NCBI GenBank assembly: GCA_963662175.1
Contig: OY759221.1
Location: 35,648,045 to 35,712,044 of the forward strand
DNA length: 64,000 bases
Reading direction: 5' to 3'
Source: Aradus depressus
Taxonomy: Eukaryota; Arthropoda; Insecta; Hemiptera; Aradidae
This document shows positions 21,236-32,819 of the stretch, in pieces (within the stretch, counting starts at the first letter, position 1; each line of letters opens with the position of its first letter). A model generated the notes under the pieces. It ran no database searches, was not told the DNA's origin, and saw only the letters and a program-made list of their open reading frames with translations. Made by a program: the position numbers and the translations under genes.

Positions 21236-21665
21236 GGCATTTCGTTTAGATTTAGCTGATTTTTTACTTTTGTATATCTATTGTAATCGTGCGAAAGTCC
21301 GAGATCGAGGATTTGAGCGTTTTCGCAATAATGTCTAGCTGTGCGTGTGTTTTGTTTATGACCTAATATTAAATAAAAAAATATTTTCAAGTAATGGTGG
21401 TAAAAAAAACCGAAATACATATTTAATTAGAAATACGATTTATTATTGGTCGTCCTGTTTTCGAGATACATGCCGAAAATCATTTTGAAATGTAGTTTTG
21501 AAACACGTTTTCGTTTCTTTGATTTACCCTTAAACAGTTAGTCCTATTGGAAAATCAATTCTTAGCAAAATTGTTTCGTATAAAATTTCCAATCTCTATT
21601 AAGCCCTCAGGGTCAATTCGACAAAAGTCATAGAGCCCCGCAGCATGTCAAACCAACGAACTTTA
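21236..21665 (+). repeat. R-B copy
   Basis: It has 'cgtgcgaaagtccgagatcg', 'ttcgcaataatgtc', 'tacatgccgaaaatcatttt' and 'tatagagccc'-like 3' sequence. Confidence 0.7.
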
Positions 21666-21780
21666 AAATATGGTTTATGTATTAGTAATTTTCTGAAAAT
21701 ATATAAAAATTATTATTATTATTATTATTATTAATGATAATAGTATATAAATATGGATATAAAAATTAAGAAAAATCTAT

Positions 21781-22005
21781 ATGTGATGTGGTCATTACAG
21801 GATTTTTTATACCAAAAACGCTTACAGATCACTCTCTCTCCCCTTCCCCTTATCAAAATCATTTCATTTTGTCTCTTTGTACAGCGTTATCTTGAGAGTA
21901 GACATTCTTATAACCAGTAATGCCAATTTAAAATAATTTTGAGAAAGAGGAAAGAGGGTGATCTGTAAGCGTTGATTGATATAAGAAAGTCCTCACAATT
22001 TTTTT
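21781..22005. mobile_element. MITE-J copy with inverted halves
   Basis: Left gatgtggtcattacaggatt and 'acgcttacagatcactctct'; right 'gtgatctgtaagcgttgatt' and 'aagaaagtcct'. The halves are inverted around a centre near 21,890. No coding content. Confidence 0.7.
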
Positions 22006-22590
22006 TAAAAGTATTCCTGAAAGCTAATATTTGGCTTAGGTTACTATAGAAATTGAAGAAATCAGTCAAATCTTTGCGAAATTTGACCTCCTTACACGTA
22101 TATGGTTTACGGCTGGGGAAGTGACCTATTCTGGTTTTTAAAGAGGTGGATAATCTAGTCCGGATAACTGAGCTGGTAGTTCTGTGTTGGTTTCCCCCCT
22201 CTTGCAGATGATCTCCCCAGTTCCCCTACAAACTGCTGACCGCCAGATAACCGCATCCACCAGCCTCGTTAATAGATTCACGCTGGAATCCCATCTATTA
22301 TCCTTTGTGGTCTCTACTCTATTTACATTTCCTACCATTATTACGTGCTCCCGCCATTCTTTATTTATTTACAGACCACTACTGCATGTAATTTCCAATG
22401 GTAATTCTTTACTCTGATGTTCTGCTTTTTAATCTAGATTCTCAACATTTGACAACCAAATGTAACTTTCGCTAGATTGAAGACAGGGGAGAATAGCATG
22501 AACTGGACGCTTGACCAATTTGGCACCCGATCCCTCAGACCACTAGAACACAGTAGGCATTTTTGGGAAATGTTTTTACTTTCTCAGCTA
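22006..22590. other. Unclassified sequence
   Basis: A splice-acceptor-like tract (ggtttcccccctcttgcag, ending 22,206) precedes an ATG, but no coding exon is recognised. Open frames on both strands have no known domain. Confidence 0.3.
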
Positions 22591-22679
22591 GGGAAAGTTG
22601 TGTAATCGGTCAGTGTTGAGTTTTCACCGGAATATAATGTTTTCCTTAATATGAAGATGGCTGATGTAGTGAGAAGTGA

Positions 22680-22830
22680 TAATTTCACAGGATGTCAAAT
22701 ATAAAATAGTCTGACCTCTCACAGATTTTTATTGGTAGTAATAGCTAGCCGGCTTTCGAGGTTTCCCTCATCATCAGGCAGTCTGATAAAAAATTAAAAA
22801 TTTTGAATAGAACTAAATAATATAATAAAA
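22680..22830 (-). repeat. Family E arm with hammerhead-like motif
   Basis: On minus (22,785 to 22,743) it reads ctgcctgatgatgagggaaa, then cctcgaaagccggctagc. CUGAUGA, an extra U, GAGG/CCUC hairpin, GAAA and AG-CCGG-CU are all present. The stem I pairing is only two bases here. Confidence 0.55.
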
Positions 22831-23255
22831 ATAAATAAATAACAATCTAAAACATTAACAATTTAAAATTTCACGGATGGGGACAGACGAGTTATCCCTG
22901 TTCACCATCTGAGTCACAACTGCTGTTTTCCGACCACCTAATTCCAAAAATGAATTATTCTTTAATTGCATGTTTACAATCGCCTGGCTACAAGAAAAAA
23001 TAAGTAAATTTGTGTGATTTCAATGTAATTTATATACAAGCACACCCTTTCTGTCAGGCCTCGCTGATGTACATAGTACTGCCCAAATTGAGTGGCTAAT
23101 AAAGAAAGTGATCCGGTGGTGCCTTGGTGTGGTTGGCTCTGCAGGTTGGGTGGCCTGGGAGTTCCTGTCTCGTTCCCCTGATCCTCCCAACCCAAACACG
23201 ATTGATCCGGCTATATAGGATTAAAATTAGTCTTAAGGCCAAGGAAAAGAAAAAA
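22830..23255. other. Unclassified sequence
   Basis: AT-rich to 22,970, then GC-richer 23,040-23,210 with no recognised protein or element. Confidence 0.35.
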
Positions 23256-23259
23256 AAAT

Positions 23260-24139
23260 GTATACAGGGTACTTCAGATTTGGTACAACTTTAAAATTTC
23301 GAATAAGACCCTATACTTTCTGAATCACCATTTTTTAAGTTTCTTCACACTGAAATCAATGACGAAATCTGATTTTATATTGGTCAAAAAATAACAAAGG
23401 TGAGGTTCAAAATTTGGACAAAAATACCTAATTTCGTTTGGTTTATTATTTCTTGATTTTCATAACATTTCTTTACATTGTTTTTGGATGACATTATTAA
23501 CAATAATGTCACTTGTCAAAAATAAAATAACAAAACGATCTAATAGAGTGGGTACCAACGTCTGTTGTATACAGTGCATGTTCGAACTGCCTGCCCAAGT
23601 TTATCACACAAAGATTGGCTCTCTTTAACCACCCCTCGCTGGTGCCCAATGCGATAGACTCCTGAAAGACGGATTGATATGCAGTTTCTACCCTTTGCTG
23701 AAGTTTTCAACTGAGGTTGCAAGGTTGTGGGCGGTATAAACACTGGTTTTTAATGTCCCCACAATAAATAATCTAACGGAGTTAGACCGGGTGGACGACG
23801 AGGCTAACAGTTCGGAGTATGTCTCTAACCTTGTTCTTTGACAAACCTAAAGCCCTTCCGGTATTTCGAAGGCAGGAGTTTGGATTTTCGCGAACATACA
23901 ACAAAAAGTACAGTTCGGCAACGAAATTATGCGCCTGGTTTCTTGAAGGGGCCTTCAACAGATCCGCAACTCCTCATATTGTGACCGACAGGAATAAACG
24001 ATTTGTGGTTCACCCGTGAACGATTCGGAAATTTCTGGGAGTACAACTCGACTGCACGACGAGCAATACCGCCAATTTTAATGAAAGTATCGTACATATC
24101 AACTCGTTCTTGGCTGGAAAAATGCACCCTTCGGTTCAT
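23260..24139 (-). pseudogene. Mariner-like transposase remnant (DUF4817/DDE_3 type)
   Basis: On minus the N-terminus (24,139 to 23,927) reads FSSQERVDMYDTFIKIGGIA, RRAVELYSQKFPNR, the helix-turn-helix domain found at the start of a large arthropod family of Tc1/mariner-like transposases. Further down, in another frame, RRPPGLTPLDYLLWGH (about 23,800-23,750) is the conserved block holding the third catalytic acidic residue, followed after a stop by QSVFQESIALGTSEGWLKRA and LGRQFEHAL, the usual C-terminal end. The middle, with the first two acidic residues, is deleted. A 'tacagggtacttca' motif at 23,261 is a plausible transposon end. Dead fossil. Confidence 0.75.
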
Positions 24140-24415
24140 TTTGAATGACTGATAAAAAATATCTTGAAAGCAAGATAAAAATAATTGTTCATGAAAATAA
24201 AAATAAATAGGAATTAGCTCTAATGTATTTCTTGATGCTTAAATCCCAAAATACCAGTTGTTGTAAACAATATCAAAACAATCATTCAAGAGCAAAATGT
24301 AAGACTCCCATTGTAGAGTAGGCACAATAACCAACCAACCTACGCAAATTTATTTTACATTCTTTTTGGCTTTATAACCTTGATCCTAACCTTGATTGGA
24401 CAATTAATGAGAAAC
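24140..24415. other. AT-rich intergenic DNA, nothing recognised
   Basis: No gene or element ends are seen. Confidence 0.3.
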
Positions 24416-24419
24416 AATT

Positions 24420-24730
24420 TTGGTAAGAACTAATCTGTCAATATAACTAACCGTTTTCACATAAATCAAGGGAACGTTAATAAAATGTCAGTTTTCTTGA
24501 CAAAAATTATTTGTAGAAATGTTTGATTAGATCCTAGTGATGTCGTATAAAATGTACTTAGGCCCCGAAGTAAAGTGGTCTCCATTTTTGTCCCATATTC
24601 TGCCAAAATTTAATCTAAGTTAGCACATGAGACATCTTCATTTCAAATTTTAAGTTCATAGTTACAACCGTGTCAGGAAACGTGAAAACTCAGTCTCAGA
24701 TTTTTGAATGCTAACAATCTTTCTTTTACT
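24420..24730 (-). repeat. R-B copy
   Basis: On plus: 'ataaatcaagggaacgttaa', 'gatgtcgtataaaatgtact', 'tagcacatgagacatcttca'. This is R-B in reverse. Confidence 0.7.
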
Positions 24731-25170
24731 AAAAATATAAGAATGTAAAAATAAATTTAACATATGTAAACAAGTAAAGGAGAAAATACCACTTGTTGCT
24801 AGGGGCGGGCATATTTACTTATTAGGGACAGACAGTCATACTATATGTATATAATTTATGAAAATTTAGCCTTCAAGTGTAATAAAAACTAACCAAAGGG
24901 TCATTTAGCCCTTGAAAAGATGCTTGAAGTGCTACCTATTGGCGAGGAGAGGAACTGGTTAGCAGTGCATCCTAGCGGTGAGATCGAGCAACTTTCCTGA
25001 CAGTTCTCCATCATCCCGCTAGGTAGTGTATCTTGTCTTTTTATTCCATCGTTTATGATTGGTGTGCCTAAATATTCGAATGTTTGCTGAATGCTAGTAA
25101 CAACCAGTATATTATGTACCTCAATTTGGAAACTAACCAGTAGTTACTGAAAAATAAGTGTTTTGTTTTT
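24731..25170. other. Unclassified sequence
   Basis: No gene, RNA or element ends are recognised. Confidence 0.3.
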
Positions 25171-25171
25171 T

Positions 25172-25508
25172 TAATGACTATTGCCCGGCCTTTAGGTTAT
25201 ATCGTCTGTACTAGAGTGCTCTTTCGTCGCTCTGATGGACATGAGCCAGACTCCGCTATGGAAACTCTAAATTTTGCTTACTCAGGTTTAGTTTACTAAG
25301 GGAAAACTACGCATCGAATTTCTGACCGATAACATCCCCTATACTGCGTATAGCTGTGGATTAAGAAAAAAAGTAAATATGAATTCAGGGAGGGTCGAAA
25401 AGTTGCGTTGCAGGCTTGGCCTATTAATCAAAGTTAAGGGAATAAAGGAGTACCAGAGATTGCTCGGAACCATCTCTTAACGTCCCATCCGAAGGACGGC
25501 GTACTCAC
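25172..25508 (-). mobile_element. SINE1 copy interrupted by an R-A-type segment
   Basis: SINE1 sequence runs 25,172-25,301 and resumes 25,446-25,508 (ends 'atccgaaggacggcgtactc'). The insert 25,302-25,445 contains 'gcatcgaatttctgaccgat' and 'gaattcaggg...ggcttggcctatt', which reappears inverted at 26,300-26,450. Confidence 0.7.
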
Positions 25509-25671
25509 AACTGGATAATGCAATAAGGTGAAATAGTAGTGAAAATATTGAAAAGTATTTGTATGTCTGTTTATTGCCTTCGGTCGATTTCGTGGCAACT
25601 CATGTGTCGTCATTTAGCATGATGATTCAAAAGTTTCTGAGTAAGACACGCTCTAAAGAATCTTAAATAAA

Positions 25672-25830
25672 TATATATATTTTTTTGTCTTTATAATGTT
25701 GGTCGCAACTGTTACCATGAGACAACAACCAGCTACCAAGAGGACTTCATTGAATGTGGATGACTTGAATGGCGTGAGAGAGGAAGGCCACCCAGCGGTA
25801 GCTCCTCAGGGCGAAATTTAAAACAATGAA
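25672..25830 (-). mobile_element. SINE3 fragment
   Basis: On plus it reads 'tctttataatgttggtcgca' through 'ggccacccagcggtagctcc', the 3' half of SINE3 reversed. Confidence 0.65.
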
Positions 25831-25908
25831 TATTATGGTTATTATCAATGAATGGGGATTTTATGATTTTGTTTCAAGAAGTGGGGGGTTGTAATTTGGG
25901 ATTATATT

Positions 25909-26165
25909 AAGTCACGGTTCCACCTCCTCTTCAATTTCCTGGGAGGATTGTGTGGCAAGTGTGGTGAAGAAGGTGGTTATAAGAAAGTCAAACTCAGAAT
26001 TAGGGTAATTCAGGATGTGCAATGAAACTACTGACGCTAACACATTACGCCGGTGATACCTACCAGTTGGAAATGAATTTGGGAGTGGTGAGGGGGAAGG
26101 TGGAGTGATCTGTACAAATGTGGTTGGTATAAAAAATCCTGTAATAACCACGTCACATAGATATA
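25909..26165. mobile_element. MITE-J copy
   Basis: The right end 'tcctgtaataaccacgtcac' and 'gtgatctgtacaaatgtggt' identify the family. The left end 'aagtcacggttccacc' is diverged. Confidence 0.5.
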
Positions 26166-26189
26166 TTTTTTTTTGTTCTTAAACAAAGC

Positions 26190-26510
26190 TTCTCCTTTTC
26201 TTGCTTATCTTCCGCATAAAGATAAGAACAAAATTCTGGACAGGAGCATTTCGTCCCCTTGGGCTCCTCTTATCTGACAATGGCGCCTGGTATGGGACAA
26301 TGTGGGACAAGGCTTTATATCCTTTACTTTTCTTGATAGGCCAAGCCTGCAATGCATTTCTTCGACCTTCCCTGAATTCATATTTACTTTTTTTTTTTAC
26401 TTCCACAGCTATGCGAAGTATAAGAAGTTATATAATCGGTCAGAAATTCGATGTTGAGTTTTCAATGGAATTTCATGTTCTGCGATCTCGGATATTAGAC
26501 TGTGAGTTCC
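26190..26510. repeat. R-A copy with 5' extension
   Basis: R-A sequence ('acagctatgcgaagtataag', 'cggtcagaaattcgatgttg') is joined to a segment that also occurs inverted in the interrupted SINE1 at 25,302. A 162-codon frame from 26,201 is a chimera of this and the next repeat. Confidence 0.6.
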
Positions 26511-26645
26511 CACTGTTTTATTTCCGACCAGAACCCGCTTTCAAAGTAGGTACCACTGATGATGGTTGCGTAAAAAGTCGGTTCTGGCCGGAAATAAAAC
26601 AGTTGGAAAACAACATATTTTATTACTGTGAGAATAAGACTATTA
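26505..26645. mobile_element. Short family D foldback, decayed
   Basis: Arms 'cccactgttttatttccgac' and 'gccggaaataaaacagttgg' are inverted around 'gtaccactgatgatggttgc'. The hammerhead-like core is lost after CUGAUGA. Confidence 0.6.
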
Positions 26646-26935
26646 TTTATATAATAAATAATTGTTACCTTATTTTTTGTTCCAGGTAAGTGTCAACTGA
26701 GCGTAGAGTTTTCCTCATCTTCTACCGGTAAGATGTTTTTGTTTTTCATAATGTTTAGCACTATGGCGTCGTTGCTTCTCGTGGATGCCCTGGGCGAAGG
26801 GCGAAAACTGACCTATATATTTTACTCACAATAAATCCTAACTTAAAATGGCTGCATTATGACTGCAAATCATGACTTTGCCTGCACTGTTTATAATGAT
26901 CCGAAATTTGCATCGTGTTTCAAAGTTAATGTCGT
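26646..26935. other. Unclassified sequence
   Basis: Nothing recognised. Confidence 0.3.
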
Positions 26936-26939
26936 AGGA

Positions 26940-27110
26940 TGTAATAATAATTTTATTTCCGTTAAACCAATACATGGTGGTAATAGAAAACGTTAAAATA
27001 ATTTATACATAAAGATAGCTTATAAATTAGATTTATGAATAAATAAAAAAAATATATAATATATATATTATTATATATATATATATATATTGAGTGGGGA
27101 GGGAGGGGTG
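26940..27110 (+). repeat. Family C fragment
   Basis: It begins 'taataattttatttccgtta', as at 43,437 and 62,262, and ends in TA-rich microsatellite sequence. Confidence 0.7.
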
Positions 27111-27620
27111 GGTTGGTGAGTTTGGTTGGTCCCAAAGCATACAATTAGTGCCAGCTACTTACTGAATTTTCGCATATAGCATCCTCATAATATATGTCCT
27201 TTTATTCTTTTTTTTTTTTGACTTGCACTTTCTTAATGCCGCTGGGCCATTTAAGTGACATCGCCATCATAATAATTGAATATATCAATTTATTTCTAGA
27301 AGGAGTAGAAGTTAATTTAGTCTGGCATTCAGGAGCCGTTCACAAAAACTACACAGAGAAATACAATTTAAAAAAATTGTTTATGGGGCTAAACTATCAA
27401 GTGGGAGTCTGTGTCGGGGAAGTACGGCTCCAGGGCTGAGAGGCAGGTTTTGGAGGATTGTGGATTGGCTAGCGTTTACTCAAATTGGACAAGTATATGC
27501 TAGTAATGGGCGTCATAGTAATATGTACACAATTTTGATGCAATTTGGGCGGAGTGGCGGTTAATGAGTAGGTAAAGTTGTGTGTGACCTTGGTATGCTT
27601 GTGTTAGTTTTGACGTGATA
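27111..27620. other. Unclassified sequence
   Basis: A frame 27,194-27,439 has no recognised domain. No element ends are seen. Confidence 0.3.
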
Positions 27621-27623
27621 TGG

Positions 27624-28733
27624 TGTGATAATTAAATAAATTTTGTGTAAAATAAAAATAAATAATAATTGAATCAATAATAATTAAATAAACAAATACA
27701 ATTAAATAAAGTTATTATTACCACTTTTCCTGTAGAAATTTTATACCTGGTCTTTTACTAAATTTTTATTTCTACAGTAGTTTCCGAAAAGGGCCCTAAA
27801 AATATCAAAAGTTCAAGACGTGCAATTTTGAAGAAAGTGCACGTAATTTAAAAAAATTTCAATTAACAAACTTTTCATTTGGATTTCTAAAGAGATGCCA
27901 TATTGTTTTTCTAAATTTTACAAAAATGTTAAATCTAATTCAAAGGTTTTTAAAATTATCTTACTGGGCCAACAGGGAAAATGATTAGCATAGAATACGA
28001 GAATAAATATTTTTTTTTTGTTTTTTTAAATATACATTATAAAATTAAAAACTAAGATTGGAACATTAAAAAAAAAAAAAATTTAAATTAATTATTTTAA
28101 AAAAATCGTATAAACTAATAAATATTGGCCATTCTTCTTTTAGATATATCTTGGGGCATATAAACATATAAACAGATAAAAGTACCTCCTTTGCTTACAT
28201 TAATTTCAGTGTTATTTCCACATTTTCAGTTCACCACACCTTAAGCCTAAACACTTTTCTCACTCCATCTCAACTGAGACCTCTCACCTCCTCCAGACAA
28301 CTTCGACTCCTTCACATAAGAACTCTGATGGTCGTCATTTGTTTTTTATTCATTGGTTGTTTTAAAACAAATGCGACTTCAGATACCTAATTATTGGTTA
28401 ATTCCGGCATTTCTTCCAGAAGTGTCTTCTTATTATTTTTTTCGACAATATTTCGGGACTCTTACAAGTCCCTTCTTCCGGTCACTATGAACGTGTTCCA
28501 TAGTGACCGGAAGAAGGGACTTGTAAGAGTCCCGAAATATTGTCGGAAAAAAGAATAAGAAGACACCTCTGGAAGAAATGCCGGAATTAACCTACAATGT
28601 AACATCCCAGAGAAGTTTAAGAAACACTTCATATAATTATTCGACAATTTAGTTGCCTCTTGTTTTTATATAAATAAGTATAATTAATTTTTATAATTTA
28701 ATAATTTGAATGTGTATATTTTTATACATCACA
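27624..28733 (-). mobile_element. Solo-LTR-like element (TGTGATG family) with nested family F hairpin
   Basis: Plus-strand ends TGTGATAATTAAATAAA and TACATCACA match the copy at 12,755. The 92-bp-arm hairpin at 28,398-28,590 has inserted, making it about 1.1 kb. No clean duplication is visible. Confidence 0.5.
28398..28590. mobile_element. Family F hairpin with 92-bp arms
   Basis: Left arm 28,398-28,489 and right arm 28,499-28,590 are inverted and nearly identical, with a 9-bp loop (aacgtgttc). Each arm contains gaagaagggac...gtcccgaaatattgtc. After the right arm, 'catcccagagaagtttaag' matches the left flank of the copy at 58,405, so the element extends to about 28,625. Confidence 0.85.
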
Positions 28734-29215
28734 CTGGATGTGCCTTGTAAGTTTTGTGTCCATGTGCATTGCACATTGTGCAATCATCTAACCTACTAAC
28801 TGGGCTCATAATGTTACTAACTTGCTTCATGTCACTAACCAGGCAGATAACGTTACTAACTTCCTGTTAATATACGGGCAACAATGCATAACCTGCTAGT
28901 ATAATTGATAAAACTTTTCTTTTGTCTTCGAGGCACTATATATAATTCAATGCTCTCCTAAAGACCTAAACCCCTGTCTGCAGCAGACTACTACCCTACA
29001 TTGGCTGCCCCCTTCTGTTCACACACCCTATTTTCTTTGCAGGCTCCTGACAGAACCATGCAATGCCTCAACACAATTCAATCTGACACAGGTCTGTTAC
29101 TGGCAGTAAATATGAAATTAGCAAGAGAATGTGCGTATAAAATTATGAAATCAGAAATGAGAACTTTTTTTCAATATTGAAGATGAGAAAAAACGATAAT
29201 CATATAATTATTATG
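28734..29215. other. Unclassified sequence
   Basis: Nothing recognised. Confidence 0.3.
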
Positions 29216-29219
29216 TATT

Positions 29220-29350
29220 TCTTATTACTTTCCCAGATATTCCAAGTACACGAAGGGGAAGGAACACGATTATGTAATCGGTGAGAAATTCTAATTTAAT
29301 TTTTTACCAGAATTTCATGTTTTCCGATCTCTTGATTCCGAAATTGTAAA
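29220..29350 (+). repeat. R-A fragment
   Basis: 'tatgtaatcggtgagaaatt' and 'gaatttcatgttttccgatc' identify it. Confidence 0.65.
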
Positions 29351-29405
29351 CAAATTTCTGATTGTCAGTGTGAAAACTCGATGACTCCCGTTAGAATAAA
29401 TATAT

Positions 29406-30306
29406 TGTGATGTAAAAAAAATTTACACACATTAAGATTATTAAAATATTATAAAATCAATTATTATTATATGTATAAAAACAGCTGTTAGGAGTGAAGT
29501 AACTTAATTAGTGAATAAATATACAAAGATGGATTGGTCGCATTCGGTTTTAAAAACGAAATGCCACAACCAATGAAAGGAGAACAAAAAGAGGACGATC
29601 AGCTGTTTTAAATAGTGAGAAACAGTCTAAGGAGAGATGTGGAGGTGGACAGTGTAGATATAGAGTTGTTTTTAGGGTTAAAAGTTGTAGAAGTGAAAAG
29701 AACAGTGAAGTAGATGCGCAAAGGTACTTTTATTTATTTATATGTCCAAAATAACATTGAATTGAAGAATGGCCACAATATTTAAAAAGAAAAAAGACTA
29801 AAAGTAGATGTAGAAATTAGTTTGTAAGAGTATTGTAAATAATTTGACTTTTTTAATTTTATAATCATATTTTGATTTTATTTATAATGTAGGTTAAGGT
29901 AAATAAACCCAATATTTGTTCTCTTATTCTATGCTATTCTGTTTCCCTGTGAACCCAGTAAGATAACTTATACCTTTGGATTAGATTTAAATTATTTTTT
30001 AATTTTGAAAAACAATATGGCTGGGTAATAATGAGATATTATATTTAGAAGAAATCCAATTTGAATTATTATTAATTGAAATTTTTTTAAATATGTGCAC
30101 TTTCTTAAAAATTGCACGTCTTGAACTTTCGATAATTTTTTTAGGGCACTTTTTGGAAACTACTGTAGAAATCAAAATTTAGTAGAAGACCAGCTATAAT
30201 TTCTACAGGAAATGTGGTAATTTTATTTATTATTTAATTATATTTAATATTTATTATTTCAATGATTTTCATTTTTATTTTACACAACATTTTTTTATTT
30301 ATCACG
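29406..30306 (+). mobile_element. Solo-LTR-like element (TGTGATG family) with 5-bp duplication
   Basis: It starts TGTGATGTAAAAAAA and ends TTTATTTATCACG (ATCACA with one change). Flanks are tatat at 29,401-29,405 and 30,307-30,311. A 5-bp duplication, TG...CA-type ends and about 0.9 kb with 'gtaaataaacccaatatttg' inside support a solo LTR. The TA-rich site weakens the duplication evidence. Confidence 0.6.
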
Positions 30307-30614
30307 TATATATGTGTATCCAGAACACTGTAAGGATGACACCTATTGGTATTCAGCTATATCGGTTTGAGGGATGGGGGATAGGAAGGATTCAAAAACC
30401 CCAGTAACGGGCAATGTTGGTTGGTTGGTTTATTTGGCGAACAACTACTTAGGTTATTATCGCCCTATCTTGTTATATTTCTTGTCCTTACTGAGCCAGA
30501 ACACTCTTTATACAAATTAGGAATACAAGGACTGTGAGTCCATAAGGTTCATAGTGGGATCCCACAGGAGGCTCGAAGGACCGGGAAACTGTAAAGCACA
30601 AGACCCAATCGGCT
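30307..30614. other. Unclassified sequence
   Basis: Nothing recognised. Confidence 0.3.
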
Positions 30615-30897
30615 GCCTTTAATGCTTGAGTTCAAGCTAATATCGCCTACTACCAGAGCGCTCTCTCTTGTCGCTCTCATGCGCATGAGCCCGACTCTAC
30701 AATGGGAGTCCTAAATTTTCCCTACCCTAAATTTTCATTCACCTAGGGTAAGGGTATTTAACGAGTTCCTTTCATCGTAAAAGCTCGGGACTCAAGGTTT
30801 TATCACCTCCCGGATAAAAAACCTAAGGGTCTTGGCCGGGTTTCAGTAAGTTTCTCAGTAAGCAAGCACGCAAACCACTGTGCTATCGGCGCTCTCA
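30615..30897 (-). mobile_element. SINE1 copy
   Basis: It has the 3' half (atcgcctactaccagagcgc), a deletion in the middle, and ends at ctgtgctatcggcgctctc, the reversed head. Confidence 0.8.
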
Positions 30898-31655
30898 AAA
30901 TGTGCTTGATGTTAGATGGCTTGGATATTTGATTAAAGTTACGTTGCAATTTTTTTATTTAAATTTCATACTTTGAATGTGATGTAATAACTCCTCCCAA
31001 ACAAAGGACCTACCACTGTTGTCATATTGTTGTTTTTTGAGCTAACGCCCTCGATCCTCCCTTATATGGGCAGAAAGCTGTGAACTGTATGTATGAGTTA
31101 TAAACTACTAATTAACATAGCAGTAAACATTTTTACTAAAACTGTTTTACTAAAACAGTTTTAGCAACCTTTATTACCTTCATTAGACTCTCGTTTAAAC
31201 ATTAGTCAAAAGGTAGGTATTGTTAATTAAAAGGGTTTTACAACTAACTTTTTAGGTGTTTATGTGTGAGTGTGTACATGCCTGTGAGTGCGGGGTCAAT
31301 CAAAACATTGATAAACATCCACTCTAAGCCCTCCCTCGCTCAGGGCTTATTAAGCTCTAATGTAAACTTGTAAGCCCCCTGAATGCCCTCTACTTTATCC
31401 GCTTTACTCTACATTTCATCAACTTTTTTTTTTTTTTATAAAGTACACAGTTTTTTTTTTTTTCCATCCTACATGAACATAGTTTTAGATTGGAGTATTG
31501 AAAAGCCTCTCTTAATAATCAAAGTTTTAAACTTTTACATGCCTACGTACACGTTTTTATGTAGTTACATGTATATAAAATCCAGACATATATGGAAAAT
31601 AAGCAGATCCATTGAGATAGAAAATGAATAAAAGAAAAAAAAAAATTTCGGTGAC
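30898..31655. other. Unclassified sequence
   Basis: A small palindrome 'aaactgttttactaaaacagttt' type lies near 31,140-31,160. No gene is recognised. Confidence 0.35.
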
Positions 31656-32290
31656 TCACCGGCTATGTACTTCTCCAACACGAGTAATCAATTATGTTGT
31701 CGCTCTCCCTCGCCAATCAACCGTTTGGGCTAAAACTCAATATTTAATTTAAATTGACCATACATTACATCGGCAGTTATTAGGATTTTTTAGTTGAACC
31801 CCCTTCTGGTCCCCCTCCTCTACAGCTGATTCGCCCATTCAAAACTAGTCGACCGTTTGTGCTAATGTTCAGTTGACTTACATATCGATACATTCATTAT
31901 ATCGGCAGTTATTAGGGTTGTTGAATTGAGTCCCCTTCCCTGAATCCCGACCGATTCAGCTGAAAATTAATAAGTGTCGTCCTTTTGGGATTTTACACAC
32001 ATGTGAAATATCATTCTTTCGGCAGTTATTAGAGTTCTTGTGTCCCCATTTCCTTCGGTCCATTTGGCTGAAAATCAATAGGTATCGTCGTTAGAGGGTA
32101 TAACGTTATATGTATATACATATATAAAATTTCGTAATGATACATTCATTCTATCGGGGCCTTTTTTTTTCATTTTTGAAGTCTTGATTTTGGAAAACAT
32201 GAAATTTTGTTGAAAACTCCGTATCAAATCGTTGACCGATTACATAACTTATACCATACCTCGTATAGCTAGGGAAGTAAAAATAAATAA
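31656..32290 (-). repeat. R-A copies, long block
   Basis: Several R-A units in tandem or overlapping: 'ggtgactcaccggctatgta', 'cattacatcggcagttatta' (twice), 'ataacttataccatacctcg'. Confidence 0.75.
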
Positions 32291-32620
32291 AACCGGGCTT
32301 GCAAGATACATGCAAAAAATCGTCCTAGAATACCATTTTGAAAACACTCTTTTTAGAAGTTTGCTCGATGTATGCGAATACTGTGCATCATCATCATCCT
32401 CGGCGCTACAGCCCCATTCGAGCCATGGCCTCCTCCAGAGACTTCCTTCAAAGATTCCTGTCCAATTCTAGAGTTCTCCAGTTTTGCAGCCGAAGATTCC
32501 TTAAGTTCTAATCGACTGCGTTCATCCATCTCTTCCTGGGTCTTCCTCGTCCTCCGGGTTCACTAACATCAGTCTTCGCAGGGTTTACTACCGCGAATAC
32601 TGTTACTCCTGTAAAAACAT
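32291..32620. repeat. R-B scrap and a dispersed 'cggcgctacagcccc' segment
   Basis: R-B is visible at 32,300-32,380. The following 'catcatcatcctcggcgctacagccc' type sequence resembles a segment I associate with invertebrate LINE ends. The assignment is uncertain. Confidence 0.35.
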
Positions 32621-32622
32621 AT

Positions 32623-32790
32623 ATGTGATGTGGCCAATACAGGATTTTCTCATACCAACCACGCTTACAGATCACTTCTCGGAATTATTTCATACTGGCA
32701 TTACTGAGTATAAGAATGTCTACCCTCAAGATAACGCTGTACAATGAGTCAAAATGAATTGGGGGATAGAGAGTGATCTGTCACCTATAT
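32623..32790. mobile_element. MITE-J copy
   Basis: 'gtgatgtggccaatacagga' at the left and 'gagtgatctgtcac' at the right. Confidence 0.65.
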
Positions 32791-32819
32791 TTTTCTTAAT
32801 TTTTATAATTTTTCAAAAA

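Noticed and set aside
26201..26689. 162-codon plus frame
   Set aside because: It crosses R-A and family D repeat sequence and is a chance frame.
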